Notes: a model not told the origin generated them from the sequence alone. A stretch of 64,000 nucleotides of DNA from CAVOOW01 sp963697675 (GCA_963697675.1 CAVOOW010000002.1:1-64000), one strand, 5' to 3'; counted from the first letter of the stretch, positions 26,720-37,769 are shown. Made by a program: numbers and translations.

Positions 26720-28838
26720 TCAGCCGAGCTCCAGCCCGGTCCAGCGCGCGGCGAAGGACAACGAGTCGGCTGTGAGCGCAACCGAGCGCGACAGCGCCCG
26801 AGCACCGTGACCAACATCTCTTTCCCGGCGAAGCACGATCGGGCGTGTCCCTGAGGTTGCGTGCTGGAGTGCGGCGCACATCTTGCGGGCGTGCAGCGGG
26901 TCGACGCGCGTGTCGCCGTCGAAAACCGTGAACAGCGTCGCGGGATAGTCGACGCCTTCCCGCACGTGGTGGTAGGGCGAATAGCCCAGCAGCCAGCCGA
27001 GCTCCTCGGGGTCGTCGGCACGTCCGTACTCGTCGTTCCAGCTCTCGCCGAGACCGAACTGCTCATAGCGCACCATGTCCAGCAGGGGCGCCGAGCACAC
27101 GACGGCCGCATAGAGCTCAGGGCGCTGCGTCATCGCCGCCCCGACCAGCAACCCACCGTTGGAGCCACCCGAGATGGCCAGCTGCCCGGTGGTCGTCCAG
27201 CCGTCGGCGACCAGCCGCTCGGCGGCTGCGTGGAAGTCGTCGAAGACGTTCTGCTTGTGCTCCCGCATGCCCGCGCGGTGCCACGACTCGCCTTCTTCGC
27301 TGCCACCCCGCAGGTTGGCGATCACGTAGACGCCGCCCGCCTCCACCCACGCGAGCACCCCGGCGGAGTAGCCCGGCGACAGCGGCACGCCGAATCCGCC
27401 GTAGCCATAGAGCACCGTCGGGCGTGGCCGATCGGGTTCCTTGTTCGGCGCGATCACGACCATCCGCACGATGGTGCCGTCGGCGGACGCGTACTCCACC
27501 TGCCGGGCATGAACCTCGGGTACGTCGACTGTGCCCTGGCGCAGTCGCCCAGAGCGATGTCTCCCCGGTAACGGCGTCGTAGCGGTAGACCGACGACGCG
27601 GTGACGTGATCGGTGTAGCCGAACCACGCCTCGTGGCCCCCTTCGGGGCGCTCCGCGAGTGAGGTGATCGACCCGAGACCGGGCAGCGGGACGACCCCGG
27701 CCAACGATGCCAGGCGTTCGCCCGTCCGGAGGTCGTGGACCGTGATCTCGCCCACCGCGTGCCGGGTCCACGTGCAGAGCAGCACGCCCGTGCCGAGCTC
27801 CGAGCCGTCGAGGATGGCGTAGCCCTCGAGCACGGCCTCGTCGTCCTCGGGCACGAGATCGGTCCAGCTGTCGTAGTCGAGGTCGTCGGGACGGGTCACG
27901 GCGAGCCGGTTGCGCGGGCTGTCGCGGTCGGTGAACAGGTAGGCCAGGCCGTCGCGGCCGACGTGCAGCGACGTGCTGGCGTCGACGCCCTGCTGCACGA
28001 CCCGCAGGTCCGGCGCCTCGAGCGTGGAGCTCGTCAGGTCCGCGAGCCACAGGTCGTTGCGCGGCGCCGTGCCCGACGACGAGCCGATCGACAGCCACCG
28101 GCCGTCCATCGACACCGTGACGCCGTAGTAGCTCGTCTTGTCCATCCCGTCGCCGAACACCCGCACGTCCTGCGCGGGGTCGGTGCCGACCCGGTGCAGC
28201 CAGACCCGTCGGTGATATTGCGACTCGTCCGCCGGCACCTCCTCAGCCGCCAGCCGACGTACGTAGTAGAAGGACTCGCCCCCGGGCAGCCAGGCGACGG
28301 GGGAGTAGCGCGTGCGGTCGATCGGCCCGTCCACCTGCTGCCCGGTGGCCACGTCGATGACGAGCAGCTCGGACTCCTCCGTGCCACCTGCGGAGACCTG
28401 GTAGGCGAGCAGGTCGCCCTCCTTGGACGGCTGCCAACCGTCGAGGGTCGTCGCCCCGGTCGCGTCGATCGCCATCGGATCGACGAGCACCCGCTCGGTG
28501 CCGTCGGGGTCGACGGTGAGGAGCACGGCGTGCTCCTGCGACGCGGTGCGGCGCATGAAGAACTGCCGGTCGCCCCGCCACGCCGGTGCGCTGACCACGC
28601 CCGCCTCGAGCAGGGTCGCGACCCGGTCGCTCAGTCGCTCGTGGCCGGGCACGTCCGCGATGGTCTCGGCGAGCAGCTCGTCCTGGGCCGCAGACCACGC
28701 CTCGGTCTGCTCGCTCGCCGCGTCCTCGAGCCACCGGTAGGGGTCGCTGACGCGGTGCCCGTGCAGCTCTTCCGACAGGTCGAGACGGGCCGCTTCCGGG
28801 TAGTCGGGTCGGGGCGTGGGCGGGCGCGATTCACTCAT
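26720..28838 (-). pseudogene. Prolyl oligopeptidase (S9A), one +1 frameshift
   Basis: About 705 aa after removing one base at about 27533. Cytoplasmic serine peptidase cleaving after Pro in short peptides. The N-terminus YPEAARLDLSEELHGHRVSDPYRWLED, followed by the beta-propeller, lies before the shift. After it come LYGYGGFGV, the nucleophile Ser in SGGSNGG, the Asp of DTRVDPLHARK and the His in DVGHGAR. Reading CCA GGG C ACA GTC, the extra C breaks the frame. The C-terminal ORF alone (26720-27499) holds the full catalytic triad. ATG at 28838, probably leaderless (TAGTGT 8 bases upstream). Confidence 0.85.
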
Positions 28839-28982
28839 GCCTGACGACACTAGGTCGCCCGGCCGGAGTGGGTTCCGGAGGGTCATCGCGGCATGGCGGT
28901 GGCGGCGCGGGGGCCTGACAGGTGACACTGGTCCCTAGCCGACCGGCACGAGCCACGTGCCGGCCCCTGACCGGGAGGCCTC

Positions 28983-29501
28983 GTGGGCCACGCTCTCGTG
29001 CTCAACGCGACGTACGAACCGCTCTGCGTCGTGCCCGCTCGCCGGGCGCTGCTGCTCGTCCTCATGCACAAGGCAGTCGCCGTCGAGGACTCCGACCTGG
29101 TGATGCACAGCGCCACTTTCTCGGTCTGCGCCCCGTCCGTGGTGCGGCTGGCGCGCTACGTCAAGATCCCCTACCGCGGGCCGGTGCCCCTCACCCGGCG
29201 GGCAGTCTTCGTGCGCGACGGCGGGCACTGCGTCTACTGCGGAAACGCCGCGACCAGCATCGACCACGTCGTCCCGCGCAGCCGGGGCGGTCGCCACGAG
29301 TGGGACAACGTCGTCTCGGCCTGCCGTCGCTGCAACCACATCAAGGCCGACCGCACCGTCTCCGACCTCGGCTGGCGGATCCATCCGCCGCAGGAGCCGG
29401 TCGGGACCGCCTGGCGCATCCTCGGCACGGGCCGCTCCGACCCGTGCTGGGCCCCCTACCTCCTTGCGTTCGGTGGCGACGAAGCCGTGGCCACTGCCTG
29501 A
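28983..29501 (+). CDS. HNH endonuclease-domain protein
   Basis: 172 aa. The N-terminal 75 residues form an actinobacterial-specific domain (ALVLNATYEPLCVVPARRAL); the HNH nuclease module is HCVYCG, SIDHVVPRSRGG and NVVSACRRCNHIKADR. Homologue of Rv2469c-type proteins; cellular role unknown, probably a chromosomal housekeeping nuclease rather than a mobile one. The GTG at 28983 has GGGAGG upstream. One base separates its stop from the amidase start. Confidence 0.88.
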   Translation: MGHALVLNATYEPLCVVPARRALLLVLMHKAVAVEDSDLVMHSATFSVCAPSVVRLARYVKIPYRGPVPLTRRAVFVRDGGHCVYCGNAATSIDHVVPRSRGGRHEWDNVVSACRRCNHIKADRTVSDLGWRIHPPQEPVGTAWRILGTGRSDPCWAPYLLAFGGDEAVATA

Positions 29502-29502
29502 C

Positions 29503-30923
29503 GTGTCCGAGCTCCACGACCTCACCGCCCTGGAGCAGGCGGCCGCCCTGCGGGCCGGGGAGGTCTCGTCGCTCGAGCTGACCGACCACTACCTCGCCCG
29601 CATCGACAAGCTGTCCGACAGTGTCGGCGCCTTCATCACCGTCACGGCTGACCTCGCGCGAGAGCAGGCGCGCCGCCTCGACGACGAGGCGTGGCACGGC
29701 AAGTGGCGCTCGCCGCTGCACGGAGTCCCCGTGCCGGTGAAGGACCTCAACCTCACTGCGGGCGTACGGACGACCTTCGGCAGCACGGTGTTCGCCGACT
29801 CGGTGCCTGATGTCGACGACCACGTCGTGACGCTGCTGCGCGATGCGGGCACGGTCCTGCTGGGCAAGACCAACACGCCGGAGTTCGGGCTGCCCTGCTA
29901 TACGGAAAACGGGATCGCACCGCCGGCCCGGACGCCGTGGGACCTCGACCGGATGGCCGGCGGCTCGAGCGGGGGAGCAGCCGCGGCGGTCGCGGCGGGG
30001 CTCGCGCCGGTGGCGCACGGCAACGACGGTGGTGGCTCCGTCCGCATCCCCGCCAGCTGTTGCGGCCTGTTCGGGCTCAAGCCGTCGCGCGGCCGGGTCA
30101 GCGGCGGCCCGATCAAGGGCGACGTGTCGGGGCTGCCCGTCGAGGGCGTGCTGGCCCGCACGGTCCGCGACGCCGCTGCGGTGCTCGACGTCATGGCCGT
30201 GCCGATGGCGGGCGACCCCTTCTGGGCCCCGCCCCTGCCGCCTGGCGAGACGTTTCTCGGTCATGCCGAGCGGACACCCGGCCGGCTGCGCGTCGGCCGG
30301 TTCGCCACACCGGTCATCTCCGATGCGCCGGTGCATCCCGAGGTGCTCGCCGCCTACGAGGACGCGAGCCGGCTGCTTCGAGTCGCTCGGGCACGACGTG
30401 GATGACGTGGCTCTGCCGTTCCCGCCGTGGGTGGTCGGGCTGTTCGAGACGGTCTGGACCGTGCTCTCGACGCTGATGCCGGTCGACCCGGCGCAGGAGG
30501 CCGAGCTCCAGCCGCTGACCCAGCACCTGCGCGAACGGGGCCGCGCGGTCGACGGGTCCGCGTTTGCGCTCGCCGCGATCGGGCTGCAGGTGATCGCGCG
30601 ACAGGTGATCGTCGCGGCGGCCCCGTACGACGTGTTGCTCTCGCCCACGCTCGCCCAGCCACCGCTTCCGGTCGGCGGCGATCCGCGACCTGGCCGATCC
30701 GGCGCACGACTTCGAGGACAACAAGCGGTTCACGCCCTTCACGGCGCTGTTCAACCTGACGGGGCAGCCGGCTGTGTCGCTGCCCCTCGGCTGGACCGCT
30801 GACGGCCTGCCCGTCGGGGTGATGCTGGCCGGGCGGCCGGCTGGCGACGCGGCGCTGCTGTCCGTCGCCGCCCAGGTGGAGGCCGCTGCTCCCTGGCACC
30901 TGCGGAGACCCGCCTGCTGGTGA
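29503..30923 (+). pseudogene. Amidase (amidase signature family), two +1 frameshifts
   Basis: About 472 aa if two bases are removed (near 30378 and 30677). Hydrolyses amides with a Ser-Ser-Lys triad: Lys in VPVPVKDLN, Ser-Ser in GGSSGGAAAAVAAG and NDGGGSVRIPASCCGL are all in the first, intact segment (to 30377). The middle segment carries LGHDVDDVALPFPPWVVGLF and the third segment DNKRFTPFTALFNLTGQPA and PVGVMLAGRP to the stop at 30923. GTG at 29503 follows the HNH stop. Substrate not predictable; AtzF- or GatA-like in fold only. Confidence 0.82.
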
Positions 30924-30942
30924 GGCAGACTTTGCCCTGATC

Positions 30943-33108
30943 ATGACCACCTCCCTCGCCGCCCTGACCCCTTCGCTGACCGAGCTCGCCGAGGCTTACG
31001 GCGTCGCCACCGACTTCTGGGACTGGCAGGGCAACCACGTCACCGTCGGGCTCGACACGGTCACTGCCGTCCTGACATCGCTCGGCGTCGACGTACGGAC
31101 GCCGGATTCGATCGAGCGCTCGCTCACGAACCTGCGTGAGGCGCCATGGCGGCGGACGCTGCCCGCGTGCACCGTGGCGCGGGAGGGCGAGGCCCGCGAG
31201 ATCGCCGTGCACCTGCCCGACGGCGCGCTCCTCTCGGTGCGGGTGCTCCTCGAGGGTGGAGGGACGCCGTGCGACCTGGTGCAGGTGGACCGCTACGTCG
31301 AGGCGCGAGACATCGACGGTCACCGGATCGGTGAGGCGACGGTCGTGCTGCCGCGCGACCTGCCGCTGGGTTGGCACACGCTCGAAGCCGTCGTCGGAAG
31401 TCCCGGCGGCGCGGTGACCTCGACGGCGCCACTGGCGGTCACGCCTGCCTACCTCGGCCTGCCCGCGTCGATGCGACGCCACGACCGGGCGTGGGGATTC
31501 ATGACCCAGCTCTACTCCGTGCGCTCGAGGCGGTCGTGGGCCCACGGCGACCTCGAGGACCTCGGCGAGATCGCGCGCTGGAGCGGTGCCGAGCTGGGCG
31601 CCGGCTTCGTGCTGGTGAACCCGCTGCACGCGCCCGCCCCGACCGTGCCCGTCGAGCCGTCGCCCTACCTGCCGGTGACCCGCCGCTTCATGAGCCCGCT
31701 CTACATCCGCGTCGAGGCGGTGCCGGAGTTCGGCTATCTCAGCGGGGCGGCTCGCACCGAGATCGAGCGGATGGGACTCGAGCTGCGCGCCCGCAACGCC
31801 GCCGATGTGCTGGTCGACCGCGACGTGGTCTGGGAGGCCAAGCGGTCCGCGCTGACCATGCTGCACACCGTGCCGCGCAGCCCCGGCCGGCAGGCGGACT
31901 ACGACGAGTTCCTCGAGCGCGAGGGCGGGGGTCTGCGCGACTTCGCGACCTGGTGCGCGCTCGCTGAGGTGCACGGTCCGATCTGGTCGCAGTGGCCCGA
32001 ATCGCTGCAGGACCCGCGCTCGCCGGCGGTCGCGGCCACGGCGACGGAGCTCGCCGACCGGGTCGACTTCTTCTGCTGGCTGCAATGGGTCGTCGACGAC
32101 CAGCTGGCAGCCGCGCATCGCCGCGCGCGGGCGGCGGGGATGTCGCTCGGGATCATGCACGACCTGGCTGTCGGGGTCCACCGCGACGGCGCCGACACCT
32201 GGGCGTTGCAGGACGTGATGGCCCGCGGGGTCACGGTCGGTGCCCCGCCCGACGCGTTCAACCAGCAGGGCCAGGACTGGTCGCAGCCCCCGTGGCGGCC
32301 GGACCGGCTGGCCGAGGTGGCTTACGCCCCGTACCGCGACATGCTCCGCACCGTGCTGCGCCATGCGGGCGGGGTCCGCGTCGACCACGTGCTCGGGCTG
32401 TTCCGGCTGTGGTGGGTGCCCGAGGGCCGGTCGCCGCTGGAAGGGACCTACGTACGCTTCGACCACGACGCGCTCGTCGGCATCCTGGCGCTCGAGGCGC
32501 AGCGGGCGGGTGCTCTCGTGGTCGGCGAGGACCTCGGCACTGTCGAGCCGTGGGTCCGTGACTATCTCCGGGAGCGCGGCATCCTCGGCACGTCGATCCT
32601 GTGGTTCGAGCAGAACTGGGACGAGGGCACCGCGCTGCCGCCGGAGAGCTGGCGCGAGCTGTGCCTCGCGGCCGTGACGACTCACGACCTGCCGCCGACG
32701 GCGGGCTATCTGGCGGGCGAGCACATCCGGATCCGGGCCGAGCTGGGCCTGCTGACCCGTTCACTCGAGGAGGAGCTGCGCATCGACGCGCAGGAACGCG
32801 AGATGTGGCTGGACCTGCTCGTTGCCCGCAGCTGGCTGGCCGAGGCTGCACGCGACGACGAGCAGGCCGTCGTCGTCGCGTTGCACCGGGCGCTGGCCGC
32901 GACACCGAGCCGGTTGCTCGGCGTCGCCCTGACCGATGCTGTCGGCGACCGGCGCGCGATCAACCAGCCGGGCACCGACACTGAGTACCCCAACTGGCAG
33001 ATCCCGCTCGCCGACGGCAGCGGCACGCCCGTACTCCTTGAAGACCTCTTCGACTCACCCTGGGCGGCCACATTGGCAACCGCAGTCCGCGGTCGGCCCG
33101 ACTCCTAG
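30943..33108 (+). CDS. malQ: 4-alpha-glucanotransferase (amylomaltase)
   Basis: 721 aa, normal for the actinobacterial long form. GH77 enzyme that transfers maltosyl units between alpha-1,4-glucans. It has an N-terminal beta-domain to about residue 150, then the barrel: GLFRLWWVPEG and VRVDHVLGL (catalytic Asp), VVGEDLGTVEPWV (Glu) and TTHDLPPTAGYL (third Asp). The ATG at 30943 lacks an obvious ribosome binding site. With the alpha-glucosidase it forms a small alpha-glucan utilisation set. Confidence 0.93.
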   Translation: MTTSLAALTPSLTELAEAYGVATDFWDWQGNHVTVGLDTVTAVLTSLGVDVRTPDSIERSLTNLREAPWRRTLPACTVAREGEAREIAVHLPDGALLSVRVLLEGGGTPCDLVQVDRYVEARDIDGHRIGEATVVLPRDLPLGWHTLEAVVGSPGGAVTSTAPLAVTPAYLGLPASMRRHDRAWGFMTQLYSVRSRRSWAHGDLEDLGEIARWSGAELGAGFVLVNPLHAPAPTVPVEPSPYLPVTRRFMSPLYIRVEAVPEFGYLSGAARTEIERMGLELRARNAADVLVDRDVVWEAKRSALTMLHTVPRSPGRQADYDEFLEREGGGLRDFATWCALAEVHGPIWSQWPESLQDPRSPAVAATATELADRVDFFCWLQWVVDDQLAAAHRRARAAGMSLGIMHDLAVGVHRDGADTWALQDVMARGVTVGAPPDAFNQQGQDWSQPPWRPDRLAEVAYAPYRDMLRTVLRHAGGVRVDHVLGLFRLWWVPEGRSPLEGTYVRFDHDALVGILALEAQRAGALVVGEDLGTVEPWVRDYLRERGILGTSILWFEQNWDEGTALPPESWRELCLAAVTTHDLPPTAGYLAGEHIRIRAELGLLTRSLEEELRIDAQEREMWLDLLVARSWLAEAARDDEQAVVVALHRALAATPSRLLGVALTDAVGDRRAINQPGTDTEYPNWQIPLADGSGTPVLLEDLFDSPWAATLATAVRGRPDS

Positions 33109-33121
33109 TACCGTTTGCCGC

Positions 33122-33490
33122 GTGAGAGCCCGCCCCAGAATCTGCACTGCTGTCTGCGCGGCCGTGGTCACGGCCACAACTGCGTTGCTCCTGCTGCCCG
33201 CGACGCCGGCCATGGCGACGGTCACACCGCCCGACGACGGAGCTGACCCGGGCAATGGTCTGACCGTGCTCCAGACGCTGGGCATCTTCGTCGGCATCCC
33301 GGTGCTGCTGTTCGTGATCATCGCCGTTCTCGTGTCGGCGCCGTCGGCCGCCCGGGGTCCGCGCTATCGCCCAGGTCTGGGTTGGTGGGCGGCGCCCGTG
33401 TGGTTCAACGGGCCCGACGACGCCGAGCGCGCGGTGCGCGAGTCGGCTGGGTCGTCCAGCCAGGGAGGTGGCGCAAGTGCCCGCTGGTGA
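33122..33490 (+). CDS. Small membrane protein of unknown function
   Basis: 122 aa. The N-terminal hydrophobic segment (residues 8-30, ending in APAMA-like cleavage context) looks like a signal peptide; a second span (VLQTLGIFVGIPVLLFVIIAV is its core) anchors it; a short cytosolic tail ends in a Ser/Gly-rich stretch. The GTG at 33122 has TACCGT 7 bases upstream, so it is probably leaderless. It overlaps the DUF5130 gene by 14 bases and likely acts with it. Confidence 0.75.
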   Translation: MRARPRICTAVCAAVVTATTALLLLPATPAMATVTPPDDGADPGNGLTVLQTLGIFVGIPVLLFVIIAVLVSAPSAARGPRYRPGLGWWAAPVWFNGPDDAERAVRESAGSSSQGGGASARW

Positions 33491-33872
33491 CGCTTTCTCC
33501 GAACGGCAGCAGGACGACGTCGTACGGGCGATCCGGCTGGCCCGCAAGCAGTCGGCGCTGCCGGTGTCGGTCTACGTCGGCACCCTCGAAGGCGACTCCC
33601 GGGCCATGGCGCTGCAGCTGCACCACGCCCTCGGTGACGAGGCGGCCCAGACGGTGCTCGTCGCGGTCGACCCGGGCGCGCGGCGGGTCGAGATCGTGAC
33701 GGGCACGGAGGTACGTCGGCGTCTGGACGACCGGTCCGCCGGGCTGGCCGCGATGACGATGACCTCGGCGTTCCAGGCCGGCGACCTCTCCGGAGGCATC
33801 GCCAACGGCGTGCTCGCCCTCGCCGAGCATGCTCACGCCCCCAAGTCCCTGCACACCGACCTCCCCGAATAA
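33477..33872 (+). CDS. DUF5130 (TPM-like) domain protein
   Basis: 131 aa. The sequence FSERQQDDVVRAIRLARKQS followed by PVSVYVGTLEGDSRAMALQL and TVLVAVDPGARRVEIVTG matches the small TPM-like DUF5130 proteins of actinomycetes (compare Rv2468c). Biochemical role unknown. GTG at 33477 is chosen because GGGAGG lies 8 bases upstream. Co-transcribed with the preceding membrane protein. Confidence 0.8.
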   Translation: MPAGDAFSERQQDDVVRAIRLARKQSALPVSVYVGTLEGDSRAMALQLHHALGDEAAQTVLVAVDPGARRVEIVTGTEVRRRLDDRSAGLAAMTMTSAFQAGDLSGGIANGVLALAEHAHAPKSLHTDLPE

Positions 33873-33919
33873 CCCCCACCCCCAAACCCCAACCCCAAGT
33901 CGGTCCACCCCCAAACCCC

Positions 33920-34254
33920 AAGTCGATCATGCAGTAGCCGACATGCGTCGCAAAGCCGCAGGTCAGCGACTCGAAATTCGCAATCGATCATGCAGTAACC
34001 GACACGGGCCGGCGGAAGCGAGTCTCGTGGCGCCTAGCGGCGTCGATCGACAAGCCAGGGCCAGGTCGACTTGCCCTGGAGATCCACCAGCCAACGCTGG
34101 CGCCCACCTGCCCAGTCAGGAACCGGCCACAGCGCGATCGTCTGGTCGACGGGTGTCCGCGACCGCCCATGTCGGTTGCTGCATGATCGACTTGGGATTT
34201 CGACGCCCTGACCTGCAGCGATGCCTGCGATGTCGGTTACTGCATGATCGACTT
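33920..34254. repeat. Cluster of four dispersed palindrome-family elements
   Basis: The 395-bp gap between DUF5130 and pepN holds four copies of a 24-26 bp element with consensus AAGTCGATCATGCAGTAACC plus GACA: + strand at 33920-33945 and 33982-34006, inverted at 34168-34193 and 34231-34254. The two orientations can pair into long stems. The same AAGTCGATCATGCA core builds the hairpin at 10779-10834. A C-rich run (CCCCAAACCCC type) precedes the cluster. No gene is seen here. Confidence 0.88.
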
Positions 34255-34267
34255 GGAGGTGGGTTGG

Positions 34268-36833
34268 CTAGTGCTGGGCGTCGAAGGCTTGGGCGTGCAG
34301 TGAGCGGGCCACGCCGTCGCGGGCCTCGACCACCAGCCGCCGCAGCGCCGGCGCCGCGCCACGTTGCTCCTCGAGCCACGCGTCGGCCACGTCCACGGTC
34401 GACTGCTCGGCCAGCAGCGTCGGGAACAGGCCGATCACGACGCTCTGCGCGGTCTCGTTCGTACGCGCCGACCACACGTCGATGAGGCTGGCGAAATAGC
34501 GCTCGACGAAGGGCCGCAGCAGGTCCTGCTGCCCGTCGCGAGCGAAGCCGCCGATCACCGCGGTCTGGATGGAGTTGGGCAGGTCGTCGTTGTCCATGAC
34601 CGACGACCACGCCTCCTCCTTGGCCTCCGGGCGCGGTCGCGCCGCGAGGGTGGCAGCCGCCTGCCGGCGTCCGGTCGCCGTGTCGTCGCGATCGAGCTCG
34701 CGGTCGATCTCGCTGTCGTCGGCCTTGCCCGCCGCGACCAGCTGGTGGAGCAGGTGCCAGCGCAGGTCCGTGTCGATGGTCAGCCCGTCCACGGGTGCGC
34801 TGCCGTCGAGCATGGCCGCGCACGTGGTTGAGCTGGTCGTCGGTGGTGGCCGCGCCCGCGAACGCCCGCACGAACTGCAGCTGCGAGTCGCTGCCGGCCT
34901 CCGCCTCGTGCATCAGCCGCTCGAGACCGTCGGCGAGCCGCAACCGGGCCTCGCCCCGTCGCTCGGGCGCCGAGAACAGGACCACCGTCGTCTCGGCCTG
35001 CCGCAGCAGCGTGCGCACGACCGAGCTGTCGTTCTCGCTGGCGATGCCGTGCAGCACGAGCGTCACGTAGTCGGTGGCCGACATCTCCCCGTCACGCGTC
35101 ATGTCCCACGCGGCCGACCAGCAGAGCGAGCGGGCCAGGGTGCTCTGGAAGCCGGCGATCGACTCGGTGACGACCGAGAGCGACTGCGGGTCGAGGCGGA
35201 TCTTGGCGTAGGTCAGGTCATCGTCATTGAGCAGTACGACATCAGGCCGCGGGCGGCCGTGCAGATCCGTGACCTCCGTACGGTCGCCGGTCACGTCGAG
35301 CTCGACCCGGTCGCGCAGCACCAGCTCGCCCGCGTCGGTGCGGTCGTAGAGCCCGATGGCCACCCGGTGTGAGCGCAGCGTCGGCCAGTGCTCGGGCGCC
35401 TCCTGCAGCAACGCGAACGACGTGAACCGACCCTCGTCGTCGAGATCGAACTGCGAGCGCAACGTGTTGACCCCCGCGGTCTCGAGCCACTCGGCCGACC
35501 AGGCCTTCAGGTCGCGGCCAGAGGTCTCCTCGAGCTTGCCGAGCAGGTCGGCCAGCGTGGTGCTGCCCCACGCGTAGGTGTCGAAATATCGGCGGATTCC
35601 CTCGAGAAACTCGTCGCGGCCGACCCAGGACGCCAGCTGCTTGAGCACCGCCGCGCCCTTGGCGTAGGTGATGCCGTCGAAGTTGACCTCGACGTCCTCG
35701 AGGTCGTTGATCTCGGCAGCGATCGGGTGCGTCGAGGGAAGCTGGTCCTGACGGTAGGCCCACGTCTTGTCGGTGTTGGCGAACGTCGTCCAGGCCGACG
35801 TCCACTGCGTGGCCTCGGCCGCAGCCAGCGTGCTGGCGTACTCCGCGAACGACTCGTTGAGCCACAAGTCGTTCCACCACGTCATCGTGACGAGGTCGCC
35901 GAACCACATGTGCGCCATCTCGTGCAGGATCGTCACCGCGCGCCGCTCGTACGACACCTGAGGCACCCGCGAGCGGAAGACGTAGTCCTCGTTGTGGGTC
36001 ACGCAGCCGGCGTTCTCCATGGCGCCCGAGTTGAACTCGGGCACGAACAGCTGGTCGTACTTCGCGAACGGGTAGGGCGTGCCGAAGACCCGCTCGAAGA
36101 ACGCGAAGCCGGACTTGGACTCGTCGAAGATCATGTCGCTGTCCAGGTGCTCCGCCAGCGACGCGCGGCAGTAGAGCGCCATCGGGATCACGCGGTCGCC
36201 GTCGCGGTATTCGTCGTCGACGCGGTGATAGGGCCCGGCGACCAACGCCGTGATGTACGAGGACATGCGTTCCGTAGGTGCAAAGGACCACTTGGCCTGC
36301 CCCAGATCAAGCTTCTCCGGCTCCGGGGTCGGCTGGTTGGAGATGACCTTCCAGTCGTCGGGCGCGGTCACCGTGAACGCGTAGGTCGCCTTGAGGTCGG
36401 GCTGCTCGAAGACCGTGAACATCCGGCGAGAGTCGGCGACCTCGAACTGCGTGTAGAGGTAGACCGACTTGTCCACGGGGTCGACGAAGCGGTGCAGGCC
36501 CTCGCCGCTGTGCATGTAGCGGCAGTTGGCTACCACGCGCAGCGTGTTGTCCTCCGCCAACCCGTCAAGGGTCAGGCGCGCACCGTCGTACGCCTCAGCG
36601 ATGTCCAGGGCGCGGCCGTTGAGCTCGGCCTCGATGATCTCGTCGGCCACGATGTCGACGAAGGTCGTCGCTCCCGGTTCGCTGCAGCGAAACCGCGCGA
36701 CCGTCGTCGACGGGAACGTCACCTCACCCAGCGTCAGGTCGAGCGTCACGTCATAGGAGTCGACGGCCAGCAGCCGGGCGCGTGCCTGGGCCTCGTCTCG
36801 CGTGATGTTCAGACGTGCAGCATCAGACGTCAT
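34268..36833 (-). pseudogene. pepN: Aminopeptidase N (M1), one +1 frameshift
   Basis: About 854 aa if one base at about 34814 is removed. Cytoplasmic zinc aminopeptidase with broad specificity. Exopeptidase motif SGAMENAG, zinc site HEMAHMWFGD with the distal Glu in LNESFAEY, and the C-terminal ERAP1-like helical domain are all present; the shift falls in that last domain, between LNHVRG and MLDGSAPVDG. The catalytic part (residues 1 to about 670) is uninterrupted. ATG at 36833 is preferred over an in-frame GTG 15 bases upstream; no clear ribosome binding site. Confidence 0.87.
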
Positions 36834-36979
36834 GAGATGGGTGTGCACGACTGGGGAGACTCCTCGACTCGGAAACCACGACATCCTGTCACGGTGGGTG
36901 CTCAGTCTCCCAAATGGGAATGACGGAACGTGACCAGGGAGTTGTGGGTGAGTTGACAAGCCATGCACCGAGGAGCGCC

Positions 36980-37591
36980 GTGACCACTGACCGCCCGACA
37001 GCCGACTTCTGGTTCGACCCGATGTGCCCCTGGGCCTGGATCTCCTCGCGGTGGATCCTGGAGGTCGAGAAGGTGAGGGACCTGGACGTGCGCTGGCACG
37101 TGATGTCGCTCAGCTATCTCAACGCGGACCGGGACATGCCCGAGGACTACCGCCGGGCCATGGACGCCGGCTGGGGACCCGTGCGAGTGCTCATCGCGGC
37201 TGCCGCCGCGCACGGCGAGGAGGTGCTGCTCCCGCTCTACACGGCGCTGGGCAACCGCTTCCACCACGAGAAGAAGCCCAAGGACCGGGCCACCGTCGAG
37301 GAAGCGCTGGCCGAGGCGGGCCTGCCGCTGGACCTGGCCGATGCGATGACCTCGACGGCGTTCGACGAGGAGCTCAAGAAGTCGCACCACGCGGGCATGG
37401 ACCAGGTCGGCATGGACGTGGGCACGCCGGTGATCTCCGTGGCCGGAGTCGCCTTCTTCGGCCCGGTCGTGTCGCCCATCCCGCGCGGCGAAGCGGCCGG
37501 CAAGCTCTGGGACGGCGTGCTGCTGGTGGCCGGCACGGACGGCTTCTTCGAGCTCAAGCGCTCGCGCACCCGCGACCCGATCTTCGACTGA
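36980..37591 (+). CDS. DsbA-like thiol oxidoreductase (mycothiol-dependent Rv2466c family)
   Basis: 203 aa. Thioredoxin fold with an inserted helical domain. The active site reads FDPMCPWAW, so only the first Cys of the usual CxxC is present (CPWA). Conserved GTPVISVAG holds the cis-Pro. Mycobacterial homologues reduce substrates with mycothiol and activate nitro prodrugs. GTG at 36980 with GAGGAG 6 bases upstream gives the expected length. Divergent from pepN, as in mycobacteria. Confidence 0.88.
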   Translation: MTTDRPTADFWFDPMCPWAWISSRWILEVEKVRDLDVRWHVMSLSYLNADRDMPEDYRRAMDAGWGPVRVLIAAAAAHGEEVLLPLYTALGNRFHHEKKPKDRATVEEALAEAGLPLDLADAMTSTAFDEELKKSHHAGMDQVGMDVGTPVISVAGVAFFGPVVSPIPRGEAAGKLWDGVLLVAGTDGFFELKRSRTRDPIFD

Positions 37592-37604
37592 CCGACCTCG
37601 GCGG

Positions 37605-37650
37605 GCATGCGCGAATAGCTGGGCCCAGAGCCCCGGCATTTCGCGCATGC
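37605..37650. repeat. Inverted repeat, GCATGCGCGAA arms
   Basis: GCATGCGCGAA (37605-37615) and TTCGCGCATGC (37640-37650) are perfectly complementary; the loop contains a second small palindrome CTGGGCCCAG. It lies 14 bases after the DsbA-like stop and may end its transcription. Confidence 0.75.
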
Positions 37651-37769
37651 TCGGACTGGGGTTGCCCTAAAGTGCGGTCTTTGGCCAGTTCTGGCTAATC
37701 GCTGGCGGCCATGCGGGCGTTGGCTTCATGCTGGGTCGGTCACGGGGTAAACGATGGGCGAGGCTGACG

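Noticed and set aside
30751..32724. 657-aa minus-strand open frame opposite malQ
   Set aside because: Low-complexity shadow; malQ carries all GH77 motifs on the other strand.
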